Source: JANMMJ01 sp964543235 (GTDB lineage: Bacteria; Pseudomonadota; Alphaproteobacteria; Rhizobiales; Aestuariivirgaceae). Taken from it: a stretch of 58,682 bases of DNA. The notes beneath the pieces were generated by a model. That model made no database searches and was not told the origin of the DNA. It worked only from the letters and a program-made list of their open reading frames with translations. Below are positions 39,353 through 47,993 of this stretch, piece by piece. The stretch's first letter is position 1, and every line of letters starts with the position of its first letter. Position numbers and translations under genes: made by a program. Where the stretch lies: contig CAZIXE010000022.1 of the NCBI GenBank assembly GCA_964543235.1, positions 1 to 58,682 on the forward strand. The letters are read 5' to 3'.

Positions 39353-39847
39353 ATGCCGCTGCAGCACCTGATCGGCCGGCCGCTGCCGGCCGCAGCCCTG
39401 CCGTCGACCGTGGGCGGGAGCGTCGATCCCGCGCGATTGCCGGGACGGGCGGTCCTGTTCTTCTACCCCTATAGCGGCCGGCCCGGTGTTCCCGATCCGC
39501 CGGGCTGGGACACGATCCCCGGCGCCCATGGTTCGACGCCGCAGGCCCAAGCCTATTCAAGGCTTTATCATGAATTCCTGAATCGGGATGTGAAGCTGTT
39601 CGGGATCAGCCTGCAGGATCGCGAATGGCAGCTGGAATTCGCCACGCGCCTGGGTCTCGCCTATCCCTTGCTGTCGGACCGCGAGCAGCACCTCTCCGCC
39701 GCCCTGGGCTTGCCGGTTTTCCAAGCCGGGGAAGGCACTTATCTCTCGCGTCTCACCCTGATTGTTGGCGAGGCGCGGATTGCGGCGCTGCGCTATCCCA
39801 TCGCCGATCCCGAAGCCGACGCGGCAGCGGTTCTCGCCCTGTTGTGA
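39353..39847 (+). CDS. Peroxiredoxin-like protein lacking cysteine
   Basis: 164 residues with a thioredoxin/peroxiredoxin fold (AVLFFYPYSGRPGVPDPPGW, then IPGAHGSTPQ, KLFGISLQDREWQLEFATRLGL, YPLLSDREQHLSAALGLPVF). In active relatives the segment after the first strand carries the peroxidatic Cys; here the position reads HGSTPQ and the protein contains no cysteine at all. It therefore cannot act as a thiol peroxidase and may bind or sense something instead. It begins 3 bases after smpB, so it belongs to the dapA-smpB operon. Its last 55 bases overlap the end of the convergent aat gene. Confidence 0.82.
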   Translation: MPLQHLIGRPLPAAALPSTVGGSVDPARLPGRAVLFFYPYSGRPGVPDPPGWDTIPGAHGSTPQAQAYSRLYHEFLNRDVKLFGISLQDREWQLEFATRLGLAYPLLSDREQHLSAALGLPVFQAGEGTYLSRLTLIVGEARIAALRYPIADPEADAAAVLALL

Positions 39848-40491
39848 GCGCCCCTGGCATGGCGCAGCACCATCTCGGGATCGTCATCGCCGGCGAAGGC
39901 CGCGAAATCGGCATTCTGTTCCAGCGCCGGCTCGAGCAGCCGGTGGTAGTCGGCCTTCCTGATCGCCACGGCGCCGAGCGATTCGAGATGCGGATTGAGG
40001 AACTGCGCATCGAGCAGCCGGAAGCCGCCATAGTTGAGCCGCGCCACGAGATGTACGAGCGCCACCTTGCTCGCATCGGGGGCGCGCGAGAACATGCTCT
40101 CGCCGAAGAAGGCGGCGCCGATCCTGACGCCATAGAGGCCGCCCACCAGTGCATCGCCCCGCCAGGCCTCGACCGAATGGCAGCAGCCCATCCGGTGCAA
40201 CTGGCCGTACAGGGACCGGATGCGGCTGTTGATCCAGGTCGTCTTGCGCCCCGGTGATTTCGCGGCGCAGCCGGCCAGCACCTCCGCAAAGGCGGTGTCG
40301 ACGCGGATCTCATAGTCGCGGTGGCGGATGCGCTTGCGCAGGCTGCGCGAAATCTTCAGGCCATCGAGAGGAAAGATGCCCCGCTCCTCCGGTTCGATCC
40401 AGTAGAGCGCGTTGTCTTCGGCGCTTTCTGCCATGGGAAAGATACCCGCCGCATAGGCCCGAAGGAGCACCTGGGGCGTAATCGTCGTCAT
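39793..40491 (-). CDS. aat: Leucyl/phenylalanyl-tRNA-protein transferase
   Basis: 232 residues. Family landmarks are LLRAYAAGIFPMAE, YWIEPEERGIFPLDGLKISRSLRK, TWINSRIRSLYGQLHRMG, CCHSVEAWRGDALVGGLYGVRIGAAFFGESMFSR and LNYGGFRLLDAQFLNPHLESLGA. It adds Leu or Phe to proteins with N-terminal Arg/Lys, marking them for ClpAP through ClpS. The ATG overlaps the accC stop (ATGA), so it is translationally coupled to accC. The C-terminal tail is Arg/Ala rich and runs antisense into the peroxiredoxin-like gene. Confidence 0.95.
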   Translation of the reverse strand: MTTITPQVLLRAYAAGIFPMAESAEDNALYWIEPEERGIFPLDGLKISRSLRKRIRHRDYEIRVDTAFAEVLAGCAAKSPGRKTTWINSRIRSLYGQLHRMGCCHSVEAWRGDALVGGLYGVRIGAAFFGESMFSRAPDASKVALVHLVARLNYGGFRLLDAQFLNPHLESLGAVAIRKADYHRLLEPALEQNADFAAFAGDDDPEMVLRHARGAHNRARTAAASASGSAMG

Positions 40492-41834
40492 GGTTCAGGG
40501 CGTGCCAGGAACTTCTCCAGCCAATGAATATCGTAATGGCCATCGATGATCTCGGGTTCCGCCAGCAGGTTCTGGAACAACGGGATCGTCGTCTCGACTC
40601 CCTCAATCACATATTCGGCCAGCACCCGCTTGAGCCGCATCAGGCATTCGGTGCGTGACTTCCCGAACACGATGAGCTTGCCGATCAGGCTGTCGTAGTA
40701 GGGCGGAATGCGGTAGCCGGCATAAAGCGCCGAATCGATCCGCACCCCCAGTCCGCCAGGAACATGCACCGCATCCACCCGGCCCGGCGACGGCGCGAAG
40801 GTCTGCCAGTTCTCGGCATTGATGCGGCACTCGATGGCATGGCCGCTGAACCTGATGTCGGACTGGCGGTACTTGAGGGCGGCACCGGACGCCACCCGGA
40901 TCTGCTCCTGGACGAGGTCGAGGCCGGTGATCATCTCGGTGACCGGATGCTCGACCTGCAGCCGCGTATTCATCTCGATGAAATAGAATTCGCCGTCCTC
41001 ATAGAGGAACTCGACGGTGCCGACCCCCTCATAGCGGAGCTGCTCCATGGCCTGCGCCACCCTGCCGCCGATCTCGTCGCGTTGTGCCGCATTGAGCGCC
41101 GGCGAGAAGGCCTCCTCCCAGACCTTCTGGTGGCGGCGCTGCAGTGAGCAGTCGCGCTCGCCGAGATGCACGGCATGGCCCTTGCCGTCGCCGAGCACCT
41201 GGATCTCGATATGCCGCGGGCGCTCGAGATACTTCTCCATATAGACATCGCCGTTGCCGAAGGCGGCCTTGGCTTCGCTCTGGGCGGTCTGGATCGCGGT
41301 CTCGAGTTCATTCTCCGAGCGCGCCACCTTCATGCCGCGGCCACCGCCGCCGGCGGTGGCCTTGATCAATACGGGAAAGCCGATGTCGCGGGCGAGCCTG
41401 AGCGCCTCGGCCATGTCGGAGACGCCGCCCTCCGAACCCGGCACGACCGGGATGCCGAGCGCCTTGGCGGTGCGCTTGGCCTCGATCTTGTCGCCCATCA
41501 CCCGGATGTGTTCGGCTGACGGGCCGATGAACTTGATGCCGTGCTCGGACAGGATGTCGGCGAATTTGGCGTTCTCCGACAGGAAGCCATAACCGGGATG
41601 AACGGCTTCCGCGCCGGTGATCTCGCAGGCCGATACGATCGCCGGGATATTGAGGTAGCTGTCCCGCGCCGGCGGCGGCCCGATACACACGCTCTCGTCG
41701 GCAAGCCGGACATGCATCGCCTCTTCGTCGGCGGTCGAGTGGACCGCGACCGTCGCGATGCCGAGTTCCCGGCAGGCGCGCATGACCCGGAGCGCGATCT
41801 CGCCACGGTTGGCGATGAGGATTTTCTCGAACAT
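40488..41834 (-). CDS. accC: Acetyl-CoA carboxylase, biotin carboxylase subunit
   Basis: 448 residues, full length. The N-terminal EKILIANRGEIALRVMRAC, the ATP-grasp glycine loop ATAGGGGRGMKVA, the HIEIQVLGDGKGHAVHLGERDCSLQRRHQK segment (named by its ends), the metal-site EMNTRLQVEHPVTE and GHAIECRINAE are all standard. It carboxylates biotin on AccB using ATP and bicarbonate, the first step of fatty-acid synthesis. It sits 6 bp after accB and overlaps aat. Confidence 0.97.
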   Translation of the reverse strand: MFEKILIANRGEIALRVMRACRELGIATVAVHSTADEEAMHVRLADESVCIGPPPARDSYLNIPAIVSACEITGAEAVHPGYGFLSENAKFADILSEHGIKFIGPSAEHIRVMGDKIEAKRTAKALGIPVVPGSEGGVSDMAEALRLARDIGFPVLIKATAGGGGRGMKVARSENELETAIQTAQSEAKAAFGNGDVYMEKYLERPRHIEIQVLGDGKGHAVHLGERDCSLQRRHQKVWEEAFSPALNAAQRDEIGGRVAQAMEQLRYEGVGTVEFLYEDGEFYFIEMNTRLQVEHPVTEMITGLDLVQEQIRVASGAALKYRQSDIRFSGHAIECRINAENWQTFAPSPGRVDAVHVPGGLGVRIDSALYAGYRIPPYYDSLIGKLIVFGKSRTECLMRLKRVLAEYVIEGVETTIPLFQNLLAEPEIIDGHYDIHWLEKFLARPEP

Positions 41835-41840
41835 CGTCTG

Positions 41841-42347
41841 CTACTCGATGACCACCAGCGGCTCACCATATTCGACGGGCTGGCCGTTTTCGACCAGCAC
41901 GGCGGTGACCTTGCCGGCCCGCGGCGCCGGGATCTGGTTCATCGTCTTCATCGCCTCGATGATGAGCAGGGTTTGCCCTTGCCGCACCTCCTGGCCGATC
42001 TCGATGAAGTTTCCAGCCCCGGGGGCCGGCGCCAGAAAGACCGTCCCCACCATGGGCGACTTTACCGCGTTGGCGCTGTCGCTGCGCACTGCCGGCTCGG
42101 CTGCCGGCGGCGGTGGCGGCGGGGCCGGATGGTGTAGCGCCGGTACCGGGTGCGCGGCATGCGGCACGCCCGCGAGGGTGGCGGCTGCACCCGCTGCCTG
42201 CCGCGCAACCTTGAAGCGCACGCCGGCCTTCTCCAGTTCGATTTCGCTGAGGCCGGTGTCGTTGAGAATGCCGGCCAGGCTGCGCACGATGTCGAGCTCG
42301 GAATGCTGCGGTTTGGCGGCGGCCGGCGCCTTCTTCCTGGTTGCCAT
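41841..42347 (-). CDS. accB: Biotin carboxyl carrier protein of acetyl-CoA carboxylase
   Basis: 168 residues: an N-terminal helical region, a Pro/Ala linker (PALHHPAPPPPPPAAEP) and the biotinyl domain with the target lysine in IIEAMKTMNQI. The linker gives the domain mobility between AccC and the carboxyltransferase. It follows aroQ by 7 bp and precedes accC by 6 bp in one operon. Confidence 0.96.
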   Translation of the reverse strand: MATRKKAPAAAKPQHSELDIVRSLAGILNDTGLSEIELEKAGVRFKVARQAAGAAATLAGVPHAAHPVPALHHPAPPPPPPAAEPAVRSDSANAVKSPMVGTVFLAPAPGAGNFIEIGQEVRQGQTLLIIEAMKTMNQIPAPRAGKVTAVLVENGQPVEYGEPLVVIE

Positions 42348-42354
42348 CGTTGAA

Positions 42355-42804
42355 CTAGTCCTTGCTTGGTGCGGTCACGATGCGGGCCAGGGCCTCCAGC
42401 GCCAATTCATAGCCGTGCCGGCCGAACCCGCAGATGACCCCGTGCGCCGCCGCTGCGATGTAGCTGTGGTGCCTGAACGGCTCGCGCTTGTAAACATTGG
42501 AAAGATGCACCTCGATCGCCGGCACGCCGGCGGCCTTCAGCGCATCATGCAGGGCGACCGAGGTGTGCGTGTAGGCCGCCGCGTTGATCACGATCCCTGC
42601 GGCGCGCTGGCCTGCCTCATGGATCCAGTTGACCAGTTCCCCCTCGATGTTGGTCTGCCGGAACTCGACGCTCAGCCCGAGTGCCGCGGCCTTGATCTCG
42701 CAGGCGCGGGCAATGTCTTCGATCGTGTCGCTGCCATAGATCGCCGGTTCGCGCAGGCCCAGGAGGTTGAGGTTCGGTCCGTTCAGGACATACACCGGCT
42801 TCAT
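42355..42804 (-). CDS. aroQ: 3-dehydroquinate dehydratase, type II
   Basis: 149 residues. The type II signature YVLNGPNLNLLGLREPAIYG, RQTNIEGELVNWIHEA, IVINAAAYTHTSVALHDAL, and HLSNVYKREPFRHHSYIA are present, with the catalytic Tyr in the mobile AIYG loop and His in the FRHHS segment. It dehydrates 3-dehydroquinate in the shikimate pathway. It leads the aroQ-accB-accC-aat series. The gap to the upstream DsbA-like gene is 89 bp and could hold a promoter. Confidence 0.95.
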   Translation of the reverse strand: MKPVYVLNGPNLNLLGLREPAIYGSDTIEDIARACEIKAAALGLSVEFRQTNIEGELVNWIHEAGQRAAGIVINAAAYTHTSVALHDALKAAGVPAIEVHLSNVYKREPFRHHSYIAAAAHGVICGFGRHGYELALEALARIVTAPSKD

Positions 42805-42893
42805 GAGGCGACTGAGTGATTCCGCATTGTGTGGCGGTCACTTATAGGCGAGAGCCGGATGCGGCGGAAGCGCTGAAATGGCGGGGCGCCGCC

Positions 42894-43652
42894 TCAGCAG
42901 ATCTGGCAGCCGCCCGCCTTGCGCACGTCATCGATGGCCGCCGCGAGCCCGGCATAGCCGACGGCGCCCGGAATGAGCGTCTGGTCGATGATGAAGGCCG
43001 GCGTGCCGTTGATCCTGAGCGCTTCGGCAAGCTGCATGTTGGCCTGCAGCGCCTCGCTGACGCGCGGCGCCTCCATGTCCTTTTGCAGCCTGGCCACATC
43101 GAGACCGATATCCGCCGCGATCTTGTCGACGGCGGCCTCGTCGATCCGGCCATTGTGCTGCAACATGGCAAGGTGGAACTCCCAGTACTTGCCCTGTTCG
43201 CGCGACGCCAGCGCCGCCCGGGCGGCATAGGTTGAACCGGGGCCGAGGATCGGGAATTCCTTGAGGATGAGGCGGACGTCCTTGTCCTTCTCGATCATGG
43301 TCATCACATCCTTGAAGGCCCGCTTGCAATAGCCGCAGTTGTAATCGAAGAATTCGACGACTGCGATCGTCCCTTCCGGGTTGCCGCCGACCAGGTCCTG
43401 TTCGGAATGATAGATGGCCCTGGCATGTTCCTTGATCGCCTCCTGCTGGGCCAGCGCCTCCTGTTCCGCCTGCCGGCGTTCGAGCTCCTGGATCGCGTCG
43501 CGGATCACTTCGGGATTCTGCAGCAGATATTCCTTGATGATGCCCTCGATCTCCGATTTCTGGGCATCGCTGAATTCGCCGGCCATGGCGGCAGCACCGC
43601 TGAGCGCCAATCCGGCGGCGGCCGATGTCATAAGCAGGCGCAAGCTTGTCAT
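42894..43652 (-). CDS. DsbA-family thiol-disulfide oxidoreductase (exported)
   Basis: 252 residues: a signal peptide (SLRLLMTSAAAGLALSGAAAMA), an N-terminal helical segment rich in Glu/Gln (about 25-85), then a thioredoxin domain with the helical insert. The redox motif is Cys-Gly-Tyr-Cys in FFDYNCGYCKRAF and the cis-Pro loop is NGTPAFIID. Two extra C-terminal cysteines form GGCQIC. Relatives are Com1/DsbA-type periplasmic oxidases or isomerases. AAGGAAA precedes the ATG at 43652. It lies 34 bp after the M48 protease gene and is probably in its operon. Confidence 0.92.
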   Translation of the reverse strand: MTSLRLLMTSAAAGLALSGAAAMAGEFSDAQKSEIEGIIKEYLLQNPEVIRDAIQELERRQAEQEALAQQEAIKEHARAIYHSEQDLVGGNPEGTIAVVEFFDYNCGYCKRAFKDVMTMIEKDKDVRLILKEFPILGPGSTYAARAALASREQGKYWEFHLAMLQHNGRIDEAAVDKIAADIGLDVARLQKDMEAPRVSEALQANMQLAEALRINGTPAFIIDQTLIPGAVGYAGLAAAIDDVRKAGGCQIC

Positions 43653-43686
43653 GAAGTTTTTCCTTGCCAGCAATGGATGATTACTA

Positions 43687-45081
43687 TCATCCGTCACTTT
43701 CTTTTCCAGCGAAATTCAAGATGTCGTTAGCGCGCAGCCATTCCGGCGTGCCGTTCTTGAAGCGTTTCAGGGCCGCCCGCGCCTTTTCGCTCGCCAGTTC
43801 CCGGTCGCCGGAGCGGAACGCGGCCTCCGCCGTTGCCAGGTCGGCGCGCGGCACGTCGCCGATCTGGCCATAGGCCATGGCCATGTATTTGTAGAGGATT
43901 GGCGCATCATCCTCGGTCTTGGCTGCCTTGCGCAGCGCGCTCACCGCCGCCCGGGCATTCTCGCTGTTTTCGGTTCCGACCAGGGCCTGGGCGAGCAGGA
44001 TCTGCAGGAGCCCGCTCGAAGGCAGCAATTCGGTCGCCTTGCGCAGCGGCGCCACTGCCTTCTGCGGCTGGCCGCCCTCCAGCAGCGCCTGGCCCTTGAG
44101 CTCCCAGAAATAGGGGTTTTGCGGAACGTCGGCGATCAGTCCGTCGATGATGGGAAGCGAATTGCGCAAATCGCCCTGCCGGAACAGCGCGATGGAGCGG
44201 GCATAGCGTGCCGGCAGGCTTTTGTCCGACGGCGGGTAGCGCCGCAGCGTCTCCTGCGGCTTGGCCAGGAAGCCGGTGAGCTTGGCCTGCATCAGCTCGT
44301 GCCGCAGCATCAGCCCCGCATCGTCTCGCTTCCCGTAATTCCGGCTGGCCTTTACCGCCTTTTCGAGCGCGCGGATCCGCTCGAGCGGCATCGGATGGGA
44401 TTGCAGGTAGGGATTGGCCTGGCGCAGCGACGCCACACTCTGGTTGAGAAGCTTCTGGAACAGCTCCAGCATCCCGCGGCCGGACTGGCCGGTAGCGTCA
44501 AGATAGCGCAGCGCCGCCTGATCGGCCGAGGATTCCATGGCGCGTGCGTATGAAAGAACCGAGCGCTGCGCCAGCCCCTGGGTTCCCATGATGACACCCG
44601 AACCGGCGCGGGCCGTATTGCCGTCGCCGCTGACGGCTCCGCCGGCCATCGCCGCCGCGCCCACCAGCATGCCGATGATGTTCAGGTAACTCGCCCGCTC
44701 AAGCTCGATGCCCATGCGCGCCAGATGGCCCCCCGCAATGTGCCCGGTTTCATGGGCGAGAACGCCGATCACCTCGTTGGGCGTCTTGGCCTGGCTGAGC
44801 AGCCCGGTGTGGATGAAGATGCGTTGTCCCCCCGCCACGAAGGCGTTGATGCGCCCGTCATTGATCACATAGACCTTGACCGAGGCGGGGTTGAGCCCGG
44901 CCGCCTTGAACACCGGTTTGGTGTAGATGCGCATGAGATTCTCGATCTCGGCATCGCGGATCAGCGGCGGGCCTTTGCCGGCTGCCGCGGCGACTGGGGG
45001 CAAGCCGGCCTGCGCCACGGCCAGCGCCAGGAACAGGGCGCCCAACCGGCGGCCGAGGCCGTAACATCCCAGGATCGTCAT
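43687..45081 (-). CDS. M48 zinc metalloprotease with TPR tail (BepA-like)
   Basis: 464 residues. A signal peptide (residues about 1-33) is followed by the M48 domain: INAFVAGGQRIFIHTGLL, LAHETGHIAGGH (zinc site HExxH with His as general base), AMESSADQAALRYLDATG (third ligand). The C-terminal half is a series of TPR-like helices. This matches BepA/YfgC proteases that survey outer-membrane protein assembly and degrade stalled barrels. The ATG at 45081 has GAGG 8 bases upstream; an in-frame upstream extension is not used. The DsbA-type gene follows, suggesting a joint role in periplasmic protein folding. Confidence 0.93.
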   Translation of the reverse strand: MTILGCYGLGRRLGALFLALAVAQAGLPPVAAAAGKGPPLIRDAEIENLMRIYTKPVFKAAGLNPASVKVYVINDGRINAFVAGGQRIFIHTGLLSQAKTPNEVIGVLAHETGHIAGGHLARMGIELERASYLNIIGMLVGAAAMAGGAVSGDGNTARAGSGVIMGTQGLAQRSVLSYARAMESSADQAALRYLDATGQSGRGMLELFQKLLNQSVASLRQANPYLQSHPMPLERIRALEKAVKASRNYGKRDDAGLMLRHELMQAKLTGFLAKPQETLRRYPPSDKSLPARYARSIALFRQGDLRNSLPIIDGLIADVPQNPYFWELKGQALLEGGQPQKAVAPLRKATELLPSSGLLQILLAQALVGTENSENARAAVSALRKAAKTEDDAPILYKYMAMAYGQIGDVPRADLATAEAAFRSGDRELASEKARAALKRFKNGTPEWLRANDILNFAGKESDG

Positions 45082-45335
45082 GGCAGCCTCATCTGCGGCA
45101 AATGAGGCGAGTTTGAGACGCCGGAGGCGAATCCGGCCCGCCACTGTCCGGTCCGCTGGCTGCGGCTGTGGCCGCCATGCAGCGACGCTCCATCCATATC
45201 TGCGCACGCCGCGCAGGCACTGCCGAAGTCATACCCAAATGGGGGGTGCGACCGGCCTGGTCCCGCGGTCGAATGCACCCGATCCGCGGCCGGGCCGTTG
45301 GGAGCTTCGGGCGGTAGAGAACAGGGACAGAGTCG

Positions 45336-46736
45336 ATGGCATTTATCCAGGGAACGAACAAGAGCGAGCACTTCGGACCGGTATTTGGGTTGCCAAGCGA
45401 TCCAGGTCTCGAGACCACCGAGTATGACGATTTCATCCTCGGTGGCGGCGGTTTCGACAAGATTTGCGCGCTGGGCGGCGATGACGAAGTCCACGGCGGC
45501 AACGGCGTCGACTGGATCGATGGCGGCAAGGGCAATGACCGCATCTACGGCGACACCTTCAACTATATCGGCGATCCCTACGGCCCCTATTACGCCGGCG
45601 ACGATTCACTCCTCGGCGGCTGCGGCGACGACATCATCGATGGCAATGGCGGCAACGACACCATCTTCGGCGAGCAGGGCAACGACTACCTCAAGGGCAG
45701 CGAAGGCAACGACGTGATCGTCGGCGGATACGACTATGGCAAGTACCCGGACGACGGCGAGGGCACCGGCGGCGGCATGGGCGAGATGACGCTGCTCTAT
45801 GACGGCGAAGAAGGCGATGCCGACGTGATCGAGGGCGGAACCGGCGATGACGCGATCTATGGCGGCGCCGATAACGACCTCATTTCCGGCGACACCGGCA
45901 CCGGCGATGGCAGCGCAGGCGACGGCAACGATTCCATCAACGGCGATTCCGGCAACGACACCATCTATGGCAATGGCGGTGACGACGAACTCTGCGGCTG
46001 CGACGGCGACGATGTCATCAAAGGTGGCGACGGCAATGACAATATTGCCGGCGAATGCGGCAACGACTGGATCGGCGGCGGTCACGGCGACGACGATATC
46101 CTCGGTGGCGACGGCGACGATTGCCTGGTCGGTTGGGCGGGCGATGATGTCGTGCTGGGCGAGTACGGCAATGACAAGATCTGGGGCGGCGACGGCTATG
46201 ACCGCCTGTCCGGCGGCGAAGGCCGCGACCTGATCAAGGGCGGCGCCGGTGACGACATCATCAAGGGTGGCGCCGGCCGCGACACCATGGGCGGCGAATC
46301 GGGTAATGACAGCTACGTCTTCGAGCAGGGCGAAGGTACGGAGGGCTGGCTCAACCGCGACATCATCTGCGACTGGAACGAAGGCGATCAGATCGTCTAT
46401 TGCGGCCAGGGTCCGGAATGGAACTGGGTCAACAAGATCTGGTTCATCGCGGCGGACAAGGACGGCATCAAGAATGACGTTTCCATCCGCTTCAACGACA
46501 ACACCTTCGTGCTGGTGAAGAACGCCTCCGCATACTTCACCGAGGGCTACACCGACCTCGACGAGGACTTCTACATCAACGACTACGGCAACAACACCGG
46601 CAACTTCCTGTTCATCGACAAGTGGACGCAGCCGGAACTGGCTGACCTGTATTGCTGCATTGAAGCCGAGGAACCGGACTGCGGCTACGCCCCGGATCCG
46701 GTCCACTTCTGCAACGATTACCTGCTGCCGGTCTGA
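45336..46736 (+). CDS. Cysteine-rich RTX calcium-binding protein
   Basis: 466 residues. About residues 35-330 are RTX nonapeptide repeats (GGxGxDxxx), in more than 20 copies such as GGNGVDW, GGKGNDRI, GGAGDDII, forming a calcium beta-roll, then a capping region (SYVFEQGEGTEG, CDWNEGDQIVY). No Sec signal is present, so type I secretion is likely. Unusually it contains 12 cysteines, including CGC, CC and a tail DCGY...HFCND. The C-terminal 100 residues are not the usual serralysin end. The start has AGGGACAG upstream. It is divergent from the M48 protease and followed by a strong terminator. Confidence 0.85.
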   Translation: MAFIQGTNKSEHFGPVFGLPSDPGLETTEYDDFILGGGGFDKICALGGDDEVHGGNGVDWIDGGKGNDRIYGDTFNYIGDPYGPYYAGDDSLLGGCGDDIIDGNGGNDTIFGEQGNDYLKGSEGNDVIVGGYDYGKYPDDGEGTGGGMGEMTLLYDGEEGDADVIEGGTGDDAIYGGADNDLISGDTGTGDGSAGDGNDSINGDSGNDTIYGNGGDDELCGCDGDDVIKGGDGNDNIAGECGNDWIGGGHGDDDILGGDGDDCLVGWAGDDVVLGEYGNDKIWGGDGYDRLSGGEGRDLIKGGAGDDIIKGGAGRDTMGGESGNDSYVFEQGEGTEGWLNRDIICDWNEGDQIVYCGQGPEWNWVNKIWFIAADKDGIKNDVSIRFNDNTFVLVKNASAYFTEGYTDLDEDFYINDYGNNTGNFLFIDKWTQPELADLYCCIEAEEPDCGYAPDPVHFCNDYLLPV

Positions 46737-46760
46737 TCCGGGCCTGTCCTCCTGACAGAA

Positions 46761-46791
46761 GGCGGCCGCCTCGTGCGGCCGCCACTTTGTT
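46761..46791 (+). terminator. Rho-independent terminator of the RTX gene
   Basis: GGCGGCCGC (46761-46769), a 5-base loop, GCGGCCGCC (46775-46783), then ACTTTGTTT. It begins 24 bases after the stop codon. Confidence 0.75.
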
Positions 46792-46889
46792 TGGCGCCGG
46801 GCGGCGGGGAGGGCGAGGAGCTGTCGGGCCGCGCGCCGGCACCGGCAGAAACCATCCGCGGCCGGCGGCAAGCGGAAGGGCAGGGGTGC

Positions 46890-47993
46890 TCAGTTCGGTG
46901 TCTGGATCAGGGCCGGCGAATTGGCCACCAGGCGGACGATGTCGGCCTGCCGGTTGACGCCGATCTTGGAGAAGATCGCCTTGAGATAGCTGCGCACCGT
47001 GTGCACGCTGATCCGCAGTCTCTGTGCCGCCTGCGCGGGGCTGCAGCCCCGGCAGATCAGTTGCACGACCTCGGCTTCGACCCGGGTCAGATTGTAGAGC
47101 GTCTGCAGGTGCTCGATGCTGGGTCCGGCGAAGAAATCGGGATCGGTGATGAAGGCGGCGATGCTCACATCCTTGTGCGAACTCTCATCATCGCCGAGCC
47201 TGACCAGGTTGACCTGCAGCAGGCTGCCGCCCTTGGGTCCTTCGATCATGAAGGCCCGGCCGTGACCGCTCCTGGTGTAGCGCACTTCCTCGAGCGCCTG
47301 GCGCAACCGCAGCGAATTCCCGGCATCGGGGCAGCACAGCCGGTTGTTGATGATGGCCAGCCCCCGCTTGCCGCCCTGCAGCAGCAGGAGGGCGCTCTTG
47401 TTGGCGGCAGCGATCGAACCGTCCTTGTGGAGCAGGGCGATTCCGCTCGAATGCTGTTCGACGATTGCCCAGCACGCCGGATAGAGCGACATCGATTGGA
47501 TGTGTTGCTCGAGCGCGGCCCGGAACAGCCCCCTGAGCTTCATGAGCGTCTGAACGTCGGCGCGGGTGAAGCTGCCCGGCCCGGCATCCCTGACCACGCT
47601 CAGCACCCAGCGCCTGTCACGGTCTTCGATCAGCGTGCCGTGCAGGATCGGCAATTGCCGGGCAACCGAGCCTCCCCGGAGTTCGGCGGCGCTCGTGCCG
47701 GCGTGCCGGCGTGCCAGCGCGTTGATCACGCGCCCTGCAAGTTCCGGCGACAGGCCGCTTGAGGCCACCGCCCGCGCCGCGTGGGTGGTAAGATCATGCA
47801 GGCTCAGGATGCAGCCGGTCGCCGGCAGGAAATTGCTCGCTGTCTCGACGATCAGCCCGAAGATGTTGTGGTTCCGGATTCCGCGGCCCTGTGGCCGCGC
47901 CATGCCGGCCAGCATGGCGCCGCCTCGGCGGCCGCGCCTTTCGTTGGACAACGCGGCTTTATCGCCCACTTGGACAGTTCGATCGTCCTGCAT
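46890..47993 (-). CDS. LuxR-family transcription regulator
   Basis: 367 residues. The C-terminal HTH (about 295-365) is LuxR-type: LTRVEAEVVQLICRGCSPAQAAQRL, ISVHTVRSYLKAIFSKIGVNRQADIVRLV. The N-terminal 280 residues look like a PAS/GAF-like sensor (LFGLIVETASNFLPATGCILSL, SGIALLHKDGSIAAANKSALLLLQ), with several cysteines, but the ligand is unknown; no autoinducer-binding motif is evident. The ATG at 47993 has AAGGAGG 10 bases upstream. It is convergent with the RTX gene and 467 bp from rne. Confidence 0.85.
   Translation of the reverse strand: MQDDRTVQVGDKAALSNERRGRRGGAMLAGMARPQGRGIRNHNIFGLIVETASNFLPATGCILSLHDLTTHAARAVASSGLSPELAGRVINALARRHAGTSAAELRGGSVARQLPILHGTLIEDRDRRWVLSVVRDAGPGSFTRADVQTLMKLRGLFRAALEQHIQSMSLYPACWAIVEQHSSGIALLHKDGSIAAANKSALLLLQGGKRGLAIINNRLCCPDAGNSLRLRQALEEVRYTRSGHGRAFMIEGPKGGSLLQVNLVRLGDDESSHKDVSIAAFITDPDFFAGPSIEHLQTLYNLTRVEAEVVQLICRGCSPAQAAQRLRISVHTVRSYLKAIFSKIGVNRQADIVRLVANSPALIQTPN

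Noticed and set aside
45606..46871. A 421-codon minus-strand frame opposite the RTX gene
   Set aside because: Its Val/Ala/Ile-rich repeat pattern is merely the reverse reading of the Gly/Asp RTX repeats.
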